Notes under the pieces: generated by a model
The model's database searches: none
What the model was told of the DNA's origin: nothing
What the model saw: the letters and a program-made list of their open reading frames with translations, nothing else
Position numbers and translations under genes: made by a program
Assembly: GCA_002049455.2 (NCBI GenBank)
Contig: KV918941.1
Span: 1 to 64,000, forward strand
Length of the DNA: 64,000 nucleotides
Direction of reading: 5' to 3'
Source: Porphyra umbilicalis
Taxonomy: Eukaryota > Rhodophyta > Bangiophyceae > Bangiales > Bangiaceae
Shown here: piece by piece, positions 31,193 through 43,288 of the stretch
Layout of the letters: each line of letters starts with the position of its first letter
How positions within the stretch are numbered: the first letter of the stretch is position 1

Positions 31193-32659
31193 TCACTGCT
31201 GTTGCACGACAGCGTCGTAGTCCTGCGAAGTGAACAAGTCATACATGTACGTCGAAACATGGGTCGGGATGCGGGTGCACCCGGGGGGCGGCGTCAGCAT
31301 CTTCAATAGCGCCTTGCCCTCCTCAGGTGTAGACGTCGCGCGGTAGGCTGCCGCCAATGCGGCGGGCACCTTCAAGTCACCCTGCACTATGGTGTTGGCC
31401 CGCGCCGGGCCAATGCCAGGAATCACGAGCAGCTCCAGCGCCCACATCTGCTGCAGCGTCACGGAGCCCCGCATCTCGGCCATCTCGCTCTCCCAGAGGG
31501 AGTAAGTGAGCACCCCGTCCGCACCGGGGACGCCGCCGTCAGTGGCCCGGTTGTACGACAGCCACCACGCCAAGCCGTCGGCACTGCCCAGCCGACGGCC
31601 TTGGTGACGCACCAGAGACGCGAAGTAGGCGGCCGTCTCTTCGAGGTTGCCCGTGTACTTGATGAAGAACGGCGTGGAGACGGTGAGCGTCGCCAAGAAG
31701 GTCTCGGCCGCCGCGCACATGTTGTCGTCGTTCTGCGTCGCGGCGTCCAAGTCCCCCTCCACGATGCAGATCAACGACGAGCGGCCCGACGCGGCCATGA
31801 AGTACGTCTGCTCGTCCAGCCGGCCGTCACGCACTGAGGCGACTAAGTCCGACGCCGTCTTGCGCTCGACAAGTTGGTCGAGCATAATCTCTGTCCCCGC
31901 AGGCGGCGCGCCCGCAACAGCCGCCGCTCCAGCCGACGTCACGCGCGCCACAAGTAGCGCGTCCCCGATCGGCAACCTCCGCTGCACGACCCTGCCCGTG
32001 AGGCCAGGGTTGACGCGGAGGCGGTTGAGGAAGGCCGCGCGCGACGGCTCGACGCCAGCCGTCTCGCGGTCGTCGACGACGAGGTAGACCTCTGCTGCCG
32101 ACGGGCCCGAGGTGGAGGAGGGCAGGGAGGACGTCAGCTCCAGCGGCACGCGCGCGAGCGCCATGCCACCGACTGGGGCGGGGGTACGCCCAGCAGAAGC
32201 AGCGAGTGCGGAGGCGCCAAGAAGATCCGCTGCTGTTTGGAGGTGCGCTCCGGCGCCGCCGCCGTCGTCAGCGGCACGCGAGCCGGCGCGTGTGGGCGCT
32301 TTCGCAGCCGCGCCAGCCTCCTGCACGCCAGTGTCAGAGAGGACCGCTACCGTAGCGGCTGTGCCGTCCGCCGCATCTGTTGTCGTTGAGCGGGAGGCGG
32401 CGTGAGCCACGAGGGTGTCGGAGTCGCCGTCCGAGACGACACTGTGCGCCACGACAGCGTCGGCGTCGGCGTCCGAGATGGGCACGACGTCATTGTCGTT
32501 TCCAACGACAAGCGGCACCGCCGCGGCGACGCCCCCTTGAGCAGCTTCCCGTCCCCGCTTGCACCCAACACCCAGCCCGGCACTATGCGACGGTGGTAGC
32601 GAAGGGCCGCTCCCGCCGTCCGCGTCACTGTCGCCGCCGCCAGGGGCGTAAGATGCCAT
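31193..32659 (-). CDS. MUS81: MUS81-type structure-specific endonuclease, catalytic subunit
   Basis: MUS81 with an EME partner cuts branched DNA such as replication forks and Holliday-type intermediates in the nucleus. The predicted protein is 488 residues from the ATG at 32659; the frame extends further upstream (to 33028) but that part is Pro/Arg-rich and unlikely. Residues 1-180 are disordered Ala/Gly/Asp-rich. The XPF-family nuclease core follows: VVDDRETAG near 190, GD in LPIGDALLV, and the hallmark VERKTASDLVASVRDGRLDEQ near 262. A C-terminal helix-hairpin-helix has LLVIPGIGPARANTIV near 412. The usual N-terminal HhH and winged-helix parts of MUS81 are not recognisable, so the protein is short at that end, or an upstream exon is missing. 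There are no introns in the recognised part. Confidence 0.93.
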   Translation of the reverse strand: MASYAPGGGDSDADGGSGPSLPPSHSAGLGVGCKRGREAAQGGVAAAVPLVVGNDNDVVPISDADADAVVAHSVVSDGDSDTLVAHAASRSTTTDAADGTAATVAVLSDTGVQEAGAAAKAPTRAGSRAADDGGGAGAHLQTAADLLGASALAASAGRTPAPVGGMALARVPLELTSSLPSSTSGPSAAEVYLVVDDRETAGVEPSRAAFLNRLRVNPGLTGRVVQRRLPIGDALLVARVTSAGAAAVAGAPPAGTEIMLDQLVERKTASDLVASVRDGRLDEQTYFMAASGRSSLICIVEGDLDAATQNDDNMCAAAETFLATLTVSTPFFIKYTGNLEETAAYFASLVRHQGRRLGSADGLAWWLSYNRATDGGVPGADGVLTYSLWESEMAEMRGSVTLQQMWALELLVIPGIGPARANTIVQGDLKVPAALAAAYRATSTPEEGKALLKMLTPPPGCTRIPTHVSTYMYDLFTSQDYDAVVQQQ

Positions 32660-35378
32660 CGCCGGTGCACAATTGCACCTACCCCAGTGAAGAGTGTAGG
32701 TGGGTGACGAGAGTTGAGGAGGGGGGGGCAGGGGAGAAGTGGAGCCAAGAAAAAGAGGGTGAGAAGGTCCCGCGTGTGGAGGGGGACGGATCGAGGTTGG
32801 AGAAAGGAGGCGGGAAGCGGGCGGGGGGAGGGGGGGGGACACAGCGGCAGTGCGGCAGGGAACGTAGGAGGGAGGTACTGATTCGAGCGCAGGTGGATGA
32901 GCGTGGACGTCCGAGTCACGGGACCATGGCGGCGCGTACCCCCTCAGAGCTCCAGATTGGGGGGGGTGGTCGCATTGGCTGCGACAGACCGCTGAGACAG
33001 CTCGCCGCGACAGCTCGCCGCGACCCACTCAGATCGGGCCGACTAGAGGGTGGTGGGAAGACACCATCCCAGATCGACCCGAATGGTAGGTGTCGAAAGG
33101 CGCTTCTCCAGCACCTGGATCCATCCCAATGCCGCACTGCCTTTTTTCATGTCGTGTCTGCGGGGGGCCATGTTCAAAATGTGGCAATATTCGAATATGT
33201 GAAGAGCTCTTTGAAGGATTACTCTATAAGATAACTTCAAAAGTCCTGCAGCGTCGCATCTTGGTGTATCTGGTAGGCTGGTTCCTTGCAGCACGCCGTC
33301 TCGACGAGGACACCTCAGGTGCCGCGGACGCCTCCTGGGGCCTCGCTCGAGCTTGTTTGGTCTGGAACTGTTAGTCAGCAGTGTCGGCGGGCCTTGCAAA
33401 CAGTGTGCCGCGGAGGGCATGCTGAAAACGCCTTGAGCAGAGCCGCGTGGCATGTCAGCGCACATTGTGCAGCCCTCCAGAATTTGTTTCTGGGCGCGCT
33501 CCGCAGGCAGCGCCCAGGCAGGCCAGCAGGCGGGCTGCCGTTCGTGTGGCTCGGCGGGGCTGCTGCGGTTGCCGTCAGTGGGCGGATGTGGCGCTGCCGT
33601 CGCACCGACGGATGCAACCGTGCGGGCCGCCTGGGCTGAAGCGGCGGTGGCACGCCTCCGTGCGGGTGACACGGGACTGCCACGGTCCAAGAGCGCGCCC
33701 TTGCGGGCGGTCGCATGAGCGGCGGGGACGCGGTTCAGAGATGGATGGTCGCCATTATGCAAGACACTCGCCTCGGGTGGTATACGCGCTGGCGCTTCGG
33801 GTAGGGTTGCGCAAGCCTGCGTTGATGAACGGCTGCATTGAAGCCGCCCCGCGCGCCCCCTGTGCGTGGCGTCGCAGCCGACCCTGCCTCTGGTTGCCCA
33901 TTGTGGGGCGCACTGCCAAGCAATGTAGGCGCGCTCTCTTTTTGCCACCGCTCTCCCGGGGCATTTCTTCTGTCTTTTTTCGCGGTCCCGTCGTGCTGTA
34001 TTGTGGCCTTAGGGGGGGGGGTGAGACGGGGTGTTTACAGCGCCTGGTCGCGCAGCCTCTGCCGCCGCAGCCGGACGGGTGTCCACGTCGCCCCCCGTGC
34101 GGATGGACAGAGGATCCAGGCGAGCGCGCTTGTGGGCGAGAGCGGGGTCCGAATCTCGAGGAGGGCGCCTGTTTGTATTGGCACATGGTACGTACGTGGG
34201 GTGGAGAGCAAGCACTCTGGTTCGGGATGCGAGTCTGGGTTTGGCCGTAGGTGCACGGGGGTGGAGCACCCTAGAGCTTCGCTGCGCGTGCGCGCTATTG
34301 AGTGGAGTAGCCGCCGCGACCCCTATCGCTCACGCAACGAGCATAGCTGCCGCCGCCGCCGTGTCGTTGTCGCGGCTGCCGAGTGCGACGAGGGGTGGTC
34401 TTTTGTTTATCAGTTTGTGCTCTGACACCTTCCGTTTCCTCTTTCGTCACACTGTCGCACGCGCTACTGGCTGGCGGCGCCGCGGACAACACGGTGCGTC
34501 GTTTCTTTTGGTGGTGGGCGGAGGTGCCTGGATGAAGTGGCAACAGGGCGAGCCCCAGCATGACAGGGTAAGGTTGCGCTGTCTGGTCATGCGGTGGTGT
34601 TGATTGGAGCTGAGTAGCGTCAGGAGCGACGATGGGAGTCAGACGTGAGAACAACTTGTGGGACTGGTTTGACCACGAGCGAGCAGCGGGAAAATGGCGT
34701 CTGCGAGAGAGCCGGGTGCCAGCGGCCGCCGATGAGGCTCGACACCGTCGTGCCTGACCACGCTGACGGCCTGCTCTTTGCTTCTCTGTTTTCTTTTTTC
34801 TTGGACGCTTTTCACAGACGCTGTTTCTGGCTGTACACTCCGCTGCCTTCTTACGCAGGGTTCCCCTCTGCACACCGTCGGCTGAACACCCTCGGTGTGC
34901 GGCTCCCTGAGCATTCTTATTTTTTCACGGCTTAGTATGTGCGTGGGGGTGGTAGCGGGCGGGGAGTGAGGGGTGGGGGAACTAGGGTAACGTACACCTC
35001 GATGCATGCAGTCTGTGGCAAGGCGGTGACGGCCGGGGTGCAGTATGGACAGTGGTTGATAGGAGAAGTGATATTATGTTGTGTTCTGTTGTCCCACCAC
35101 TGGTCAAGTATGCATCGCCATCAACAGGCAGTCCCCAATCCCTCTTCTATGCGAGCGGAAGCTCAGGCGCGCAGGAAGGCTTCTTCGTTCCGCCGAGGCA
35201 GCGACGGATACGAGCATCAGATACGGAGGGAAAGTATGATACCATGATACAAAGACGAGTCGCGCAGACAAGACACATGGCGCAAAAAGCAACTGCAAGT
35301 AGAAAACAATGACTGCTTAACAGAGAGATAAAGGAATATACATGGAGACGCGAAGCCGAGCATAACAAAACCAGCAGA
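32660..35378. other. Intergenic, no supportable gene
   Basis: Bases 32700-32870 are purine-rich on the plus strand (G-runs), upstream of MUS81 on its antisense side, and could be its promoter. ORFs at 33043-33948 minus and 33447-34250 plus overlap in antisense and lack motifs. A short AT-rich palindrome, ATTCGAAT, lies near 33188. I see no RNA gene. The interval separates two minus-strand genes. Confidence 0.45.
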
Positions 35379-38300
35379 CTATTGGAGCGTCAAACAGTTC
35401 AGTGACCACGCCACTGTGGAACCGACAATGCTGTCGAGGTGCACAGCCGCCGCGCGGCGCCTGTCCACGAGTGGGTACCGGTCGTTGTAGGGGTAGCAAA
35501 CGGATGGCTCCAGAACGGAGCAGAGCTCCACCGCCGTCATGTCCGCATCAATCCACCTGCTGTTCACCTTGAGACGCTCCTTCATCAGCCGTCCCGTCGC
35601 CACAGGCACGCCGAGCTCGGAGAGGAGGGTGCACTCAGTGCGGTTGGCCACGTCGTTGAGTCGCATCGCCGGTGCCGCTGTCGTCGACGACGGCTCCTCC
35701 GCTGGCGACAATGTCGCCGCAGACTGCTTCTGCGCGGCCGACGAGCGCTTCTCCCGATCAACGAGCCGGCGAGAGCGCTTGAGGGCAGGCGCAGCGGTCG
35801 CGGTCGGCTCTTGAGCGGCAGGCCTCTTTTTCTGCAGCACAGCTACCGGCTTAGGAACAGCCGTTCCCTTCCCCGCGCGAGTGCTGCGCCGTAGGGCATC
35901 AGCGGCCAGCCCAAAGGCAGACCTCCCCCGTCGCGCGCTTGCGCCGCCCGATGGTCGTGGGGAAGTCCCCACCGCGGGCGCCTTGTCGCCAGTTTCCGGG
36001 GGCCCGCTGCCTGCCGACACCCCCACCAAGTTCTCCCCGGCGTTCGCCGCGGCACTCTTCTTGGTGCTCGTGTCGGCGCCCGCCAGGGCGCGCGGCTTGG
36101 CGCTCGTCGTGTTGCTCGGCGTGGCAGCCATCTTGGAGCTCGGTTTGGCCGCCGTCTTGGCGGTCGGATTGGCCGCCATCTTGGAACTCGGCTTGGCGGC
36201 CGTCTTGGCACTCGGCTTGGCGGCCGTCTCAGCACGCACTCTTGCTCTGGTCTTGGCGCTCGAGTTGATACCCGACTTGGCGCCCTCTTTTGCGCCGACC
36301 TCGGTCGAGCGCTTGGGCGCAGCAAACACATCTTGTGGCGGCGGGCGTCCTGGATGAAGAGGGGGGCGCCGAGAGGAAGAGCCAGGGCGACTGATCGTGC
36401 TTGCACTTGTTGGACCACCAGAGGCTGCTGTAGAGCCAGGCGCCGCCGCCGACCGACCGGTGACCGGCGCGGCGGTGGACTTACGAGTTATCGCCTTGGA
36501 GGCGGCAACAGCGGTAGGGGAGCCCTCCAATGAGGAACGGCCACCCGATGGCTCCGAGGAGGGGGGGCGGGGGGAGGTGGGGCGGGAGAGCGTCGTCCTT
36601 GACACGTCGGCCCTTGGAAGAGCAGGAGCAGAAGCACCCGTTGACAATGCTGCCGATGCATCCGACGGAGACGTAGAGCTTTTCGCACCGCGTGGCGAAC
36701 GTGACACACTAGGCGAGTGCGAGGTATGCAAGGCACCAGCTCCCAGGCTAGGAGGTGCATCTCCAACGGTCAGGGCCCCTTGTGAAGGTACCAGGCCCGG
36801 AAGAATTGGCGATGAGCCGGCGCTGGATGGCCGCGGCGGCACAGAGGTTGGGCAGGTGCCTCCAGGTGCGGCCGTCACAGAAGCAGCCGACGACGCTGCC
36901 CAGGGTGGTGCAGTTGCCGTGGTCAAAGATGTCGCCGTTGCTGTTCGCTTGGAGGATGGAGTAGAGGCCGCTGCTGCAAGCGGAGCAGTTGCCGTGGTTG
37001 TCGATGCCGCTGCAGCACGCGGCGTAGAAGAGGTGCCAGGCGCCGCTGGTGCAGGCGGCGCAGTTGCCACGGCGGACGGCTTTGCTGCTACTCTAGGCGT
37101 AGAAGAGGGTGCAGGTGCCGCTGGTGCAGGCGACGTAGTTGCCGCGACAGACGGCTTTGATGCTGCTCTCGGTTTAGAAGAGGGTGCAGGTGCTGCCGGT
37201 GCAGGCGGCGCAGTTGCCGCGGCAGACGGCTTTGCTGCTGCTCTCAGTTCAGAAGAGCGTGCAGGCGCCGCTGCAGCAGGCGGTGTAGGTGCCGATGTAG
37301 ATGGTGTCGCCGCAGGACGCGGCGTAGACGACAGAGTGCGTGCCAACGGGGGTGGTCGAGGTGATGGAGGCGTCGCCCCACTACCCCGGGATGAGCCTGT
37401 CGTCGCCAACGCACCAGCTCGCATCACCGATGCTCGACTACCGCTGGAAGACGCGCGCGGCTTGTTTGACGCTGCCCGCGCGACCAAGGTTGCCCGGAGG
37501 TCGTCGGCAGCCGCCTTGGCGGCTGCTGCAGCAGTGCTCGGCGTACTTGCCGCGCTCCTCCCCGACTGCGCTATAGCAGCGGGGTGGTGGGGAGGCAGAG
37601 GGGCGGGAAGTTCCGGTGGCGGCATCCGCGTCTGACTTGTTGGCCTCGGTGACCCGTTGGCCACCCAACCGGCAGGGCGACAGGGGGCACTAGAGAAGAG
37701 CTGGCCAGGGCGCCGTGGGTCTGCCTGTTGCCCTGCAAACGCGGCCGGGGATGGTGCAATCCTTGGAGCCGCCCTCAAATCCGACAACCCCGAGAGCGAC
37801 AGCCCCGAGGATGACCGCACCTTGGCGGGTGGAAGCGCCGTTGGGTTGAAACCGGCGATAAACCCCGAATTTGTCGGCGTTGGCCTGGTCACTCTTGTCG
37901 ACGAGCAGCAGATACTCGGCGATGCGGCGCTCGACAGAGAATGCCCGGGGGATGTTCAGCCACGGCAGCACCGCCTTGACGACACCTTTCGTGGCCTTCT
38001 GCTTTGGATCCGCGAGCTTGACCAGCGAGTTGTCGACCACGACGGTCAGCGGCCACAGCTGCTCTGTCCCTGGCTGGCGGGGCCACCACGGCAAAATCAG
38101 CCGCGCTCGCCGCCACGACCACGTCCCCGCCACCGCCTTGTTGCCGATCACGAGCGCCTTCCGCAGCAGTGTCATGCCGTCCCTTGCGGTGATGACCGCC
38201 TTGGCCATGTTCACGGCGGCGTCGGACGGTAAGATGTCCGCAGGGGGGTTGGGGGTCGGTGGAGCTGTGACCGTCCAATCGCGCCGCAGCCGCTTGACCA

Positions 38301-39156
38301 CTGGTTGTCGGGTGGGGCGCGCACCGGCAGCCGCCGCCGCGCGCTCGTCCTCGTCGTCCTCCTCGCTCTCATTGTCTTCGATCCCCGCCAGGGGGTCATC
38401 CCGGATAGCGTCAAGCGCGCCGCTGCCGCCACGACCAGCAACTGCGGCAGAGGAAGCGCGTGGTGCCCGCGGTCGGGCTCCAGCAGGAGGAGGATCTTCC
38501 TCAACGTCTCCGTCGACAATGGCGGCAGCAGCCGCTTGTGCAATGGCCAGTTGAGCATCGGCCGTTGTCAACCCGCCCGTGTCGCCTCCTGTCGCACCCA
38601 CGCGCACCATCGTGCCGCCCTGGACGCCCGCCGCGGTCCCACCGGCGCCCCCGGCGGTCCCCGCCAACCCTGCCGCCTCGTCCGTCCGATCACCGCCGCC
38701 GACGACCGTGTCTCCCTCACCACCATCGTCTCCCTCCCCCGAGGCGGCCCCGGCACCGCGCAAGCCGGGAGGTAGCGCGAGCGGCGGTGCATCTCGCAAG
38801 CTAGGTGCGAGTGGCAGCGGCGCCGGGTCATTTGACATGATGGAGGCCGCCGTCGCCTCCATGCAGGAGCCGCTCTCCACGTAGCGGTACACTGGGCCCA
38901 ACACGTTGGAGGCAGCGCTCTTGAGGACGGCATCGTCCTCGTAGATGGGCAGCCAGAAGAGCTTGCCCTTCTGGTCGTACCCCGACACGTGCACGTGCCA
39001 GTTGAGATCTTTGTTCTCCTTGGAGAAGAGCTCCACCTGCTTCAGTAGCAGCTTGACCTGCTGCGAAGTGACGGCGCCGATGCGCCGCTCCCCGACGGCC
39101 TCGACAAAGGAGGTGCAGGTCGCAAGAGCAGCCTCTTCCACAGAGGCAGACACCAT
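35379..39156 (-). CDS. Two-exon low-complexity nuclear-type protein, family member A
   Basis: I do not recognise the family. Two overlapping minus ORFs join cleanly through an 88-bp GT-AG intron (37733-37820, donor AAG|GTGCGG, acceptor TTTGCAG): phases match and no residue is lost. The joined protein is about 1229 residues from the ATG at 39156. Residues 1-110 look folded (HVHVSGYDQKGKLFWLPIYEDD). An acidic region follows, then a conserved block of about 75 residues (WPLTVVVDNSLVKLADPK to NADKFGVYRRF) that aligns by eye with genes at 44-46 and 53-55 kb. Exon 2 is Ala/Pro/Ser-rich, with four 25-residue repeats and 8-residue AKTAAKPS/SKMAATPS repeats like histone H1 tails. It ends with a Cys-containing conserved-looking tail. 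Basic, Lys/Arg-rich composition suggests a nuclear, DNA-binding role (inference). Confidence 0.65.
36110..36290 (-). repeat. 24-bp coding repeats (Lys-Ala-Pro-Ser octapeptides)
   Basis: The words CTTGGCGGCCGTCTTGGC and CTTGGAGCTCGGTTTGGCC alternate several times, coding AKTAAKPS and SKMAANPT octapeptides in the minus-strand gene. The result is an H1-tail-like basic stretch. Confidence 0.7.
36960..37290 (-). repeat. 75-bp coding repeats, four copies
   Basis: The 75-bp units code 25-residue blocks of the type SKPRAASKPSVAATTSPAPA in the minus-strand family-A gene. Units differ at scattered positions and the frame is kept. Confidence 0.75.
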
Positions 39157-41534
39157 CGCAGCGGGTCCACCAGAGCAAGGGTGCCACCCACGGCGGGTAC
39201 GCAACCGCCCCCCCCCCACCCCCACCGCACAATCCGCTCCCCGACACAATCCCTCCCCCCCGCGTCCCCCACGATCGCCGCGACGGGCAGGTCCCCCGCC
39301 GCCGCACAACCCACGGACGGTTCAAGCTCCCGGTCGACACCCCCGCCGCAGCTCAAGCGAACGACAGTTGCGACAAACGCCGCCGGGAGGAGCTGGCGCC
39401 GGCGAAGTGCGCCGTCGCCAACAAAGGCCGACGCGAGGAGCTGGCACCACGACGAGCGCCGTCACCTACGGCCACCGGGGCCCGAGAAGCAAAGGAAATG
39501 ACGAGCCAGGCGGGCCACAGCCACGTGGCCGCCGAAGCGAAAAAATCGCAGCTGCGATATTGCTTCGATCTCGCAGCCACAGGGGAAGCGGAGGGTGCGC
39601 CCACACAGAGACCGACGCAGCAAGTCACCTCCTGGCAATCAGCGAAGCGCGCCCCACGCGGAGGCGTGCGTCCCGCGTCGGCACCTGCAACGGTGACGGC
39701 AGGCGGGACGAGGACGCCCCCAACACGGGTGCGTGCAGCGAGCTGAGGGGACCAGCCCCTGCTCAAGCGTCGCCAACAGGCTGCTGAGGGGCCCACCGAC
39801 GCGTGTCGGCCCGAGCCGGCCACACAGGCGCGTGCGGGTACGCCCGCGAGAGAGTCGACGCACCGTCGAAAAGTGACCAGTGGAAGGCCCGCGAGGAAAG
39901 GGCGCGTTTGCCGGTCCTCCCCGAAGGCTGAATGCAGGTCCCGCTCGGCCCAGGCACGAGCTCACCGGACCCGTCGTGAGCTCGGACGGGTCCTGGTCCG
40001 GAAGCTCCATTTTGCAGGGTCACCCTGCTGCTGTAAAGCTATCGCCAAGGAGCTGCCTGAAATTTTCGCACGATTCTGCAGGCACCCGCTGGCAAATGGT
40101 GGCGGCCCAAATACGGCCAGAGGGGGGGGTGAGGAAGGGCCATTCCCAGGCTCTGATTGGTCAGAAGGTCGGCACGGTTGAGAAATGGCAGTTGCGTGCC
40201 GTGCCGAGGGTCGATTGGGGCCCGGAAACGGGGCGATTAGAGGCAGTGAGGCCGTTGGTATTACCGTGCCGAGGAAAGCGAGGTATTCCTGGACCGGTTC
40301 TTCGTCTTCCGTATTGCGCCCCCCCGTCCCGAAGGCGACAATTGCGGCATGAAGCGTATAATCGCAACGTCTGCGGACAGACCTGATACGCGGCCCACAG
40401 GGCTACAGGACTACATTTTTTCAATGCAACTGTATTAATGCAATGCAGCAAGACCTTTCAGACTCTGATGGACGCACAAACGCTCACGTCAAGCGTCTGG
40501 CGTCTCCCAGTTGAAAACAACAGAAGAGGGGTCATTCTCGTCACTTCTTGGCTCCTTGAACTCCCATGAACGATCTGCTGATGCCTTTCGATGACCTCAG
40601 AGCTGAGGACATGTATGTCCATACCTGCATGAACCTCTGCTACGCCTCGCAGGGACAATAGGGTGCCCTGCAGACACACATCGAAGGCGAGGCGGCCCAT
40701 TTATGCCCACCTCTGCCTCCGCGTTAGTGCCCGACTGTGCATTCTCTTCTTGTGCATGCTTTGTGCGCTTCTCTGTACCGTCCCAGAGCTCGTCGAGGCC
40801 CGCATCCCTGCCATAGAAACGCACAGTCGTCATCTGGCATTGAGAAGCGCATAAGATCGAGTTCAACAACTACAAATGAACTGCAAAATTATCACATTGA
40901 CAATTGTATCAATTCCTACCTGTAATTGCATATCTGTTCGCTCAGCACTGGGTGGTCGATTCTATTTCTGGCCGCGAGTGCTTTGCGTATACGTCAGAGA
41001 GGCGTGCACCACCGACGTTCTGGCTTAAGGCGGCGCAACGTGATGGCTTCTCGCAGCATGTTGTGGTTGTGTGGTTGGGCAGCGTCTTGGTGGAAGCCAG
41101 GAGGGCCGCGCGAGGCGGCTCGGTCGAGGGCCCGGTGTCAAAAGAGAGACGTTGAGGTTCGACTCGTGAGGCTGACATTGCCATCCGCGATGAATGCCGT
41201 GCTGTCAACATGCTGCGGTGGCGTCCAGTTGCCATGCTGGCCGGCGTCGGGTGCCCGCCCGCCGACGGCGACCCTCGTCAGGCTGGCGGCTTCATTGTGT
41301 TTCTGCCAAGCCGACCACGCTAGGAGGCCCGTTGTGTACGTGGTATTTGTGCCATTGACCTCCTGCGAGTGTACGTGACTTTCCCAGTGCTCGGTTGAGC
41401 ACATCTTTCCGAGCGCATCCTGGTTGTCCCTTTTTTCTTTCCACCTGCTCGGGGCGCTAACAGTCCTGGACGGGGTTTCTCTTGCCACCCCTCTTTGGAT
41501 GATCGAGTTTCATTCATTTGCAGTTGTGTCTACG
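39157..41534. other. Intergenic, no supportable gene
   Basis: The first few hundred bases (39157-39330) may be the promoter of the minus-strand gene. ORFs at 38945-39787 plus and 39353-39823 minus are antisense pairs without motifs. A hairpin-forming pair (GAGCTC...GGACCCGTCGTGAGCTC) lies near 39957-39990. Bases 40190-40275 resemble 20510-20600 in inverted orientation, including GCCGTGCCGAGGGTCGATT. Bases 40380-41400 are AT-richer with no long ORF. Confidence 0.45.
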
Positions 41535-43138
41535 ATGAATCCGTCCCCCGGAGCGCAGGTTGACCAACCATTGGAGCTCGACGCGTCGCAGCAGCGGGCG
41601 CTGTCTCTCTTTGAGGCCGGTTCCAACGTTGCCGTGTTGGGTCGGGCGGGCTGCGGCAAGAGCGAGGTCACGCGGCGCATGATCTCGATGGCCATTGCAA
41701 CCCACGGCCGGGAGGCCGTTGCCGTTACGGCCCTGTCGGGGTCGGCGGCTTTGATTGTGAGCGGCCAGACGCTCCACTCGCTGTTCAGCATGAACACCCG
41801 TCCGATGGGACACGATGCGTGGTTGCGCGAGACGCTGAAGCGCCCGGAGGTTTGCCGTCGACTGAACCGGCTTCAGGTGCTGTTTATCGACGAGGTGTGC
41901 ACCTTGTCGTCGTCGCTGTTCTCCCGATTTGGCTTTGTGATGCGCCGGGTTGCACCGCCGCACATGCAGCATCTTCCATTCGCTGGTTGCCAGCTTGTGT
42001 GTACGTTCGCCCTTTTCTGCAGGCTATATTTTGGAGTGCGCCCCGTGTTACGTGTGTTGCTTGCAGCCTCACAGTTTGGGGTGAGTACATGGCCAATTAC
42101 TGACGCTGTTGTTACTCTATCGCATTGGCCCGACCCTTGGTCTTGTTCGTCTTGGCTTCCTGCTTCTTTCGCTTTCGTTTCTCTTCAGGTGCGGGCGATC
42201 CGCTCCAGGTCGTGCCAGTCAAAGTGACCGAGACGTCCGTGGACCGCATGGTCTTTGGCTGCGTGACGTGGCGGAGCTGCTTTGAAGGTGCGGCGGGCAA
42301 CGTCGTTTGCCTCACCGGCAGCCACCGGCAGCGGAGTGCGGACTTTCAGAGGGTGTTGGACCGGGTGCGTTGGGGCCGCGCCGGTGTAGCTGACGTGAAC
42401 AAGATAAACGCCACCGGGACGGCCATCATCACCGGGCGCATCACGCAGCTGCGCATCAGGAAGGCCTCCGTGCTTTCTATCAATGAGGAGCGCCTCGCCC
42501 AGATCGAGTCACCCGCCGTGGTGTTCACCGCGACGGACGAGATTTTGACCAACGACGAGAACTTGATTGAGGAGGCCGTCTCCTCGCTGCGGTCATGCGT
42601 GGACCTGTCGGTGGTCTTGAAGCTGCAGGCGTTTGTCATTTTGACGCGGAAGCTGGGCAACGTCGCGCCGGGCTCGCGCGGCGTGGTGACCCGCTTCATC
42701 AAGGCCGGGGACCAAGGCGCGGACACGGTGACGGAGGTGGAGTGCGACTTTGCCGGCCAGCTCGTCGTGGTCGGCCGCTCGCGCGTTTCGGCCTACAACT
42801 CGGCGGGGACGGAGCTGGCCTTTTGCGAGCAGCTGCCACTCCTGCTCGGCTGGGCAGTAACGGTGCACCGCGCACAAGGCCTCACGCTCGATGCAGTGGA
42901 GATTGACTTCCAACTTGACACATGGTCGACGGCGGGCCTGGTGTACACTGCTCTCTCGCGGGTTCGGTCTTTTTCGTGTCTTCGTGAGAAGGGATTGCGC
43001 CGGGACCTCATCCAGGTCAGCCGTAGCTCGGCCGCCTATTACGACAGAAAGCTTGTCGAGAACAAGGTTGACCCGGAGGAGGACGGGCGACCGCCAATTG
43101 AGCCGTCCACAATACCGGTCATTGAGGTAAGCACGTAG
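41535..43138 (+). CDS. PIF1: PIF1-family DNA helicase, two exons
   Basis: A 5'-to-3' DNA helicase of the PIF1/RRM3 family, acting in nuclear or organellar genome maintenance. Exons are 41535-42000 and 42189-43138 (471 residues). The 188-bp intron (GTACGTTCG to TTCTCTTCAG) splits the protein between motifs II and III, and joining restores CQLVCAGDPLQVVPVK in phase. Motifs in order: I VLGRAGCGKSEVT, Ia VAVTALSGSAALI, II LQVLFIDEV, III as above, IV LTGSHRQ, V PGSRGVVTRF, VI TVHRAQGLTLDAVEIDF and the C-terminal YTALSRVRS. The domain set is complete. There is no Rep/HUH nuclease region, so it is not a full Helitron protein, although an isolated Helitron-derived fragment cannot be excluded. The start was chosen because MNPSPGAQVDQPLELDASQQ leads straight into the helicase fold; an in-frame ATG at 41499 is also possible. 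Confidence 0.92.
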
Positions 43139-43288
43139 AGTTGCAGCTTTTGTGCTTCTGTTTTTTACTTGTAGTCTGAAGTACCAGTGTGTCCTGTGGC
43201 TGTTTGCATGCTTACGGCCGGGCCTGCCCCTCTGCTCGCTTGAGCCATTGACAGGCATCCGTTAAAGCTCCAGCGCGTCTTTTTGAAA

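Noticed and set aside
41535-43138. Helitron transposon
   Set aside because: Only the PIF1 helicase is present; no Rep/HUH nuclease, no CTRR-type 3' hairpin found.
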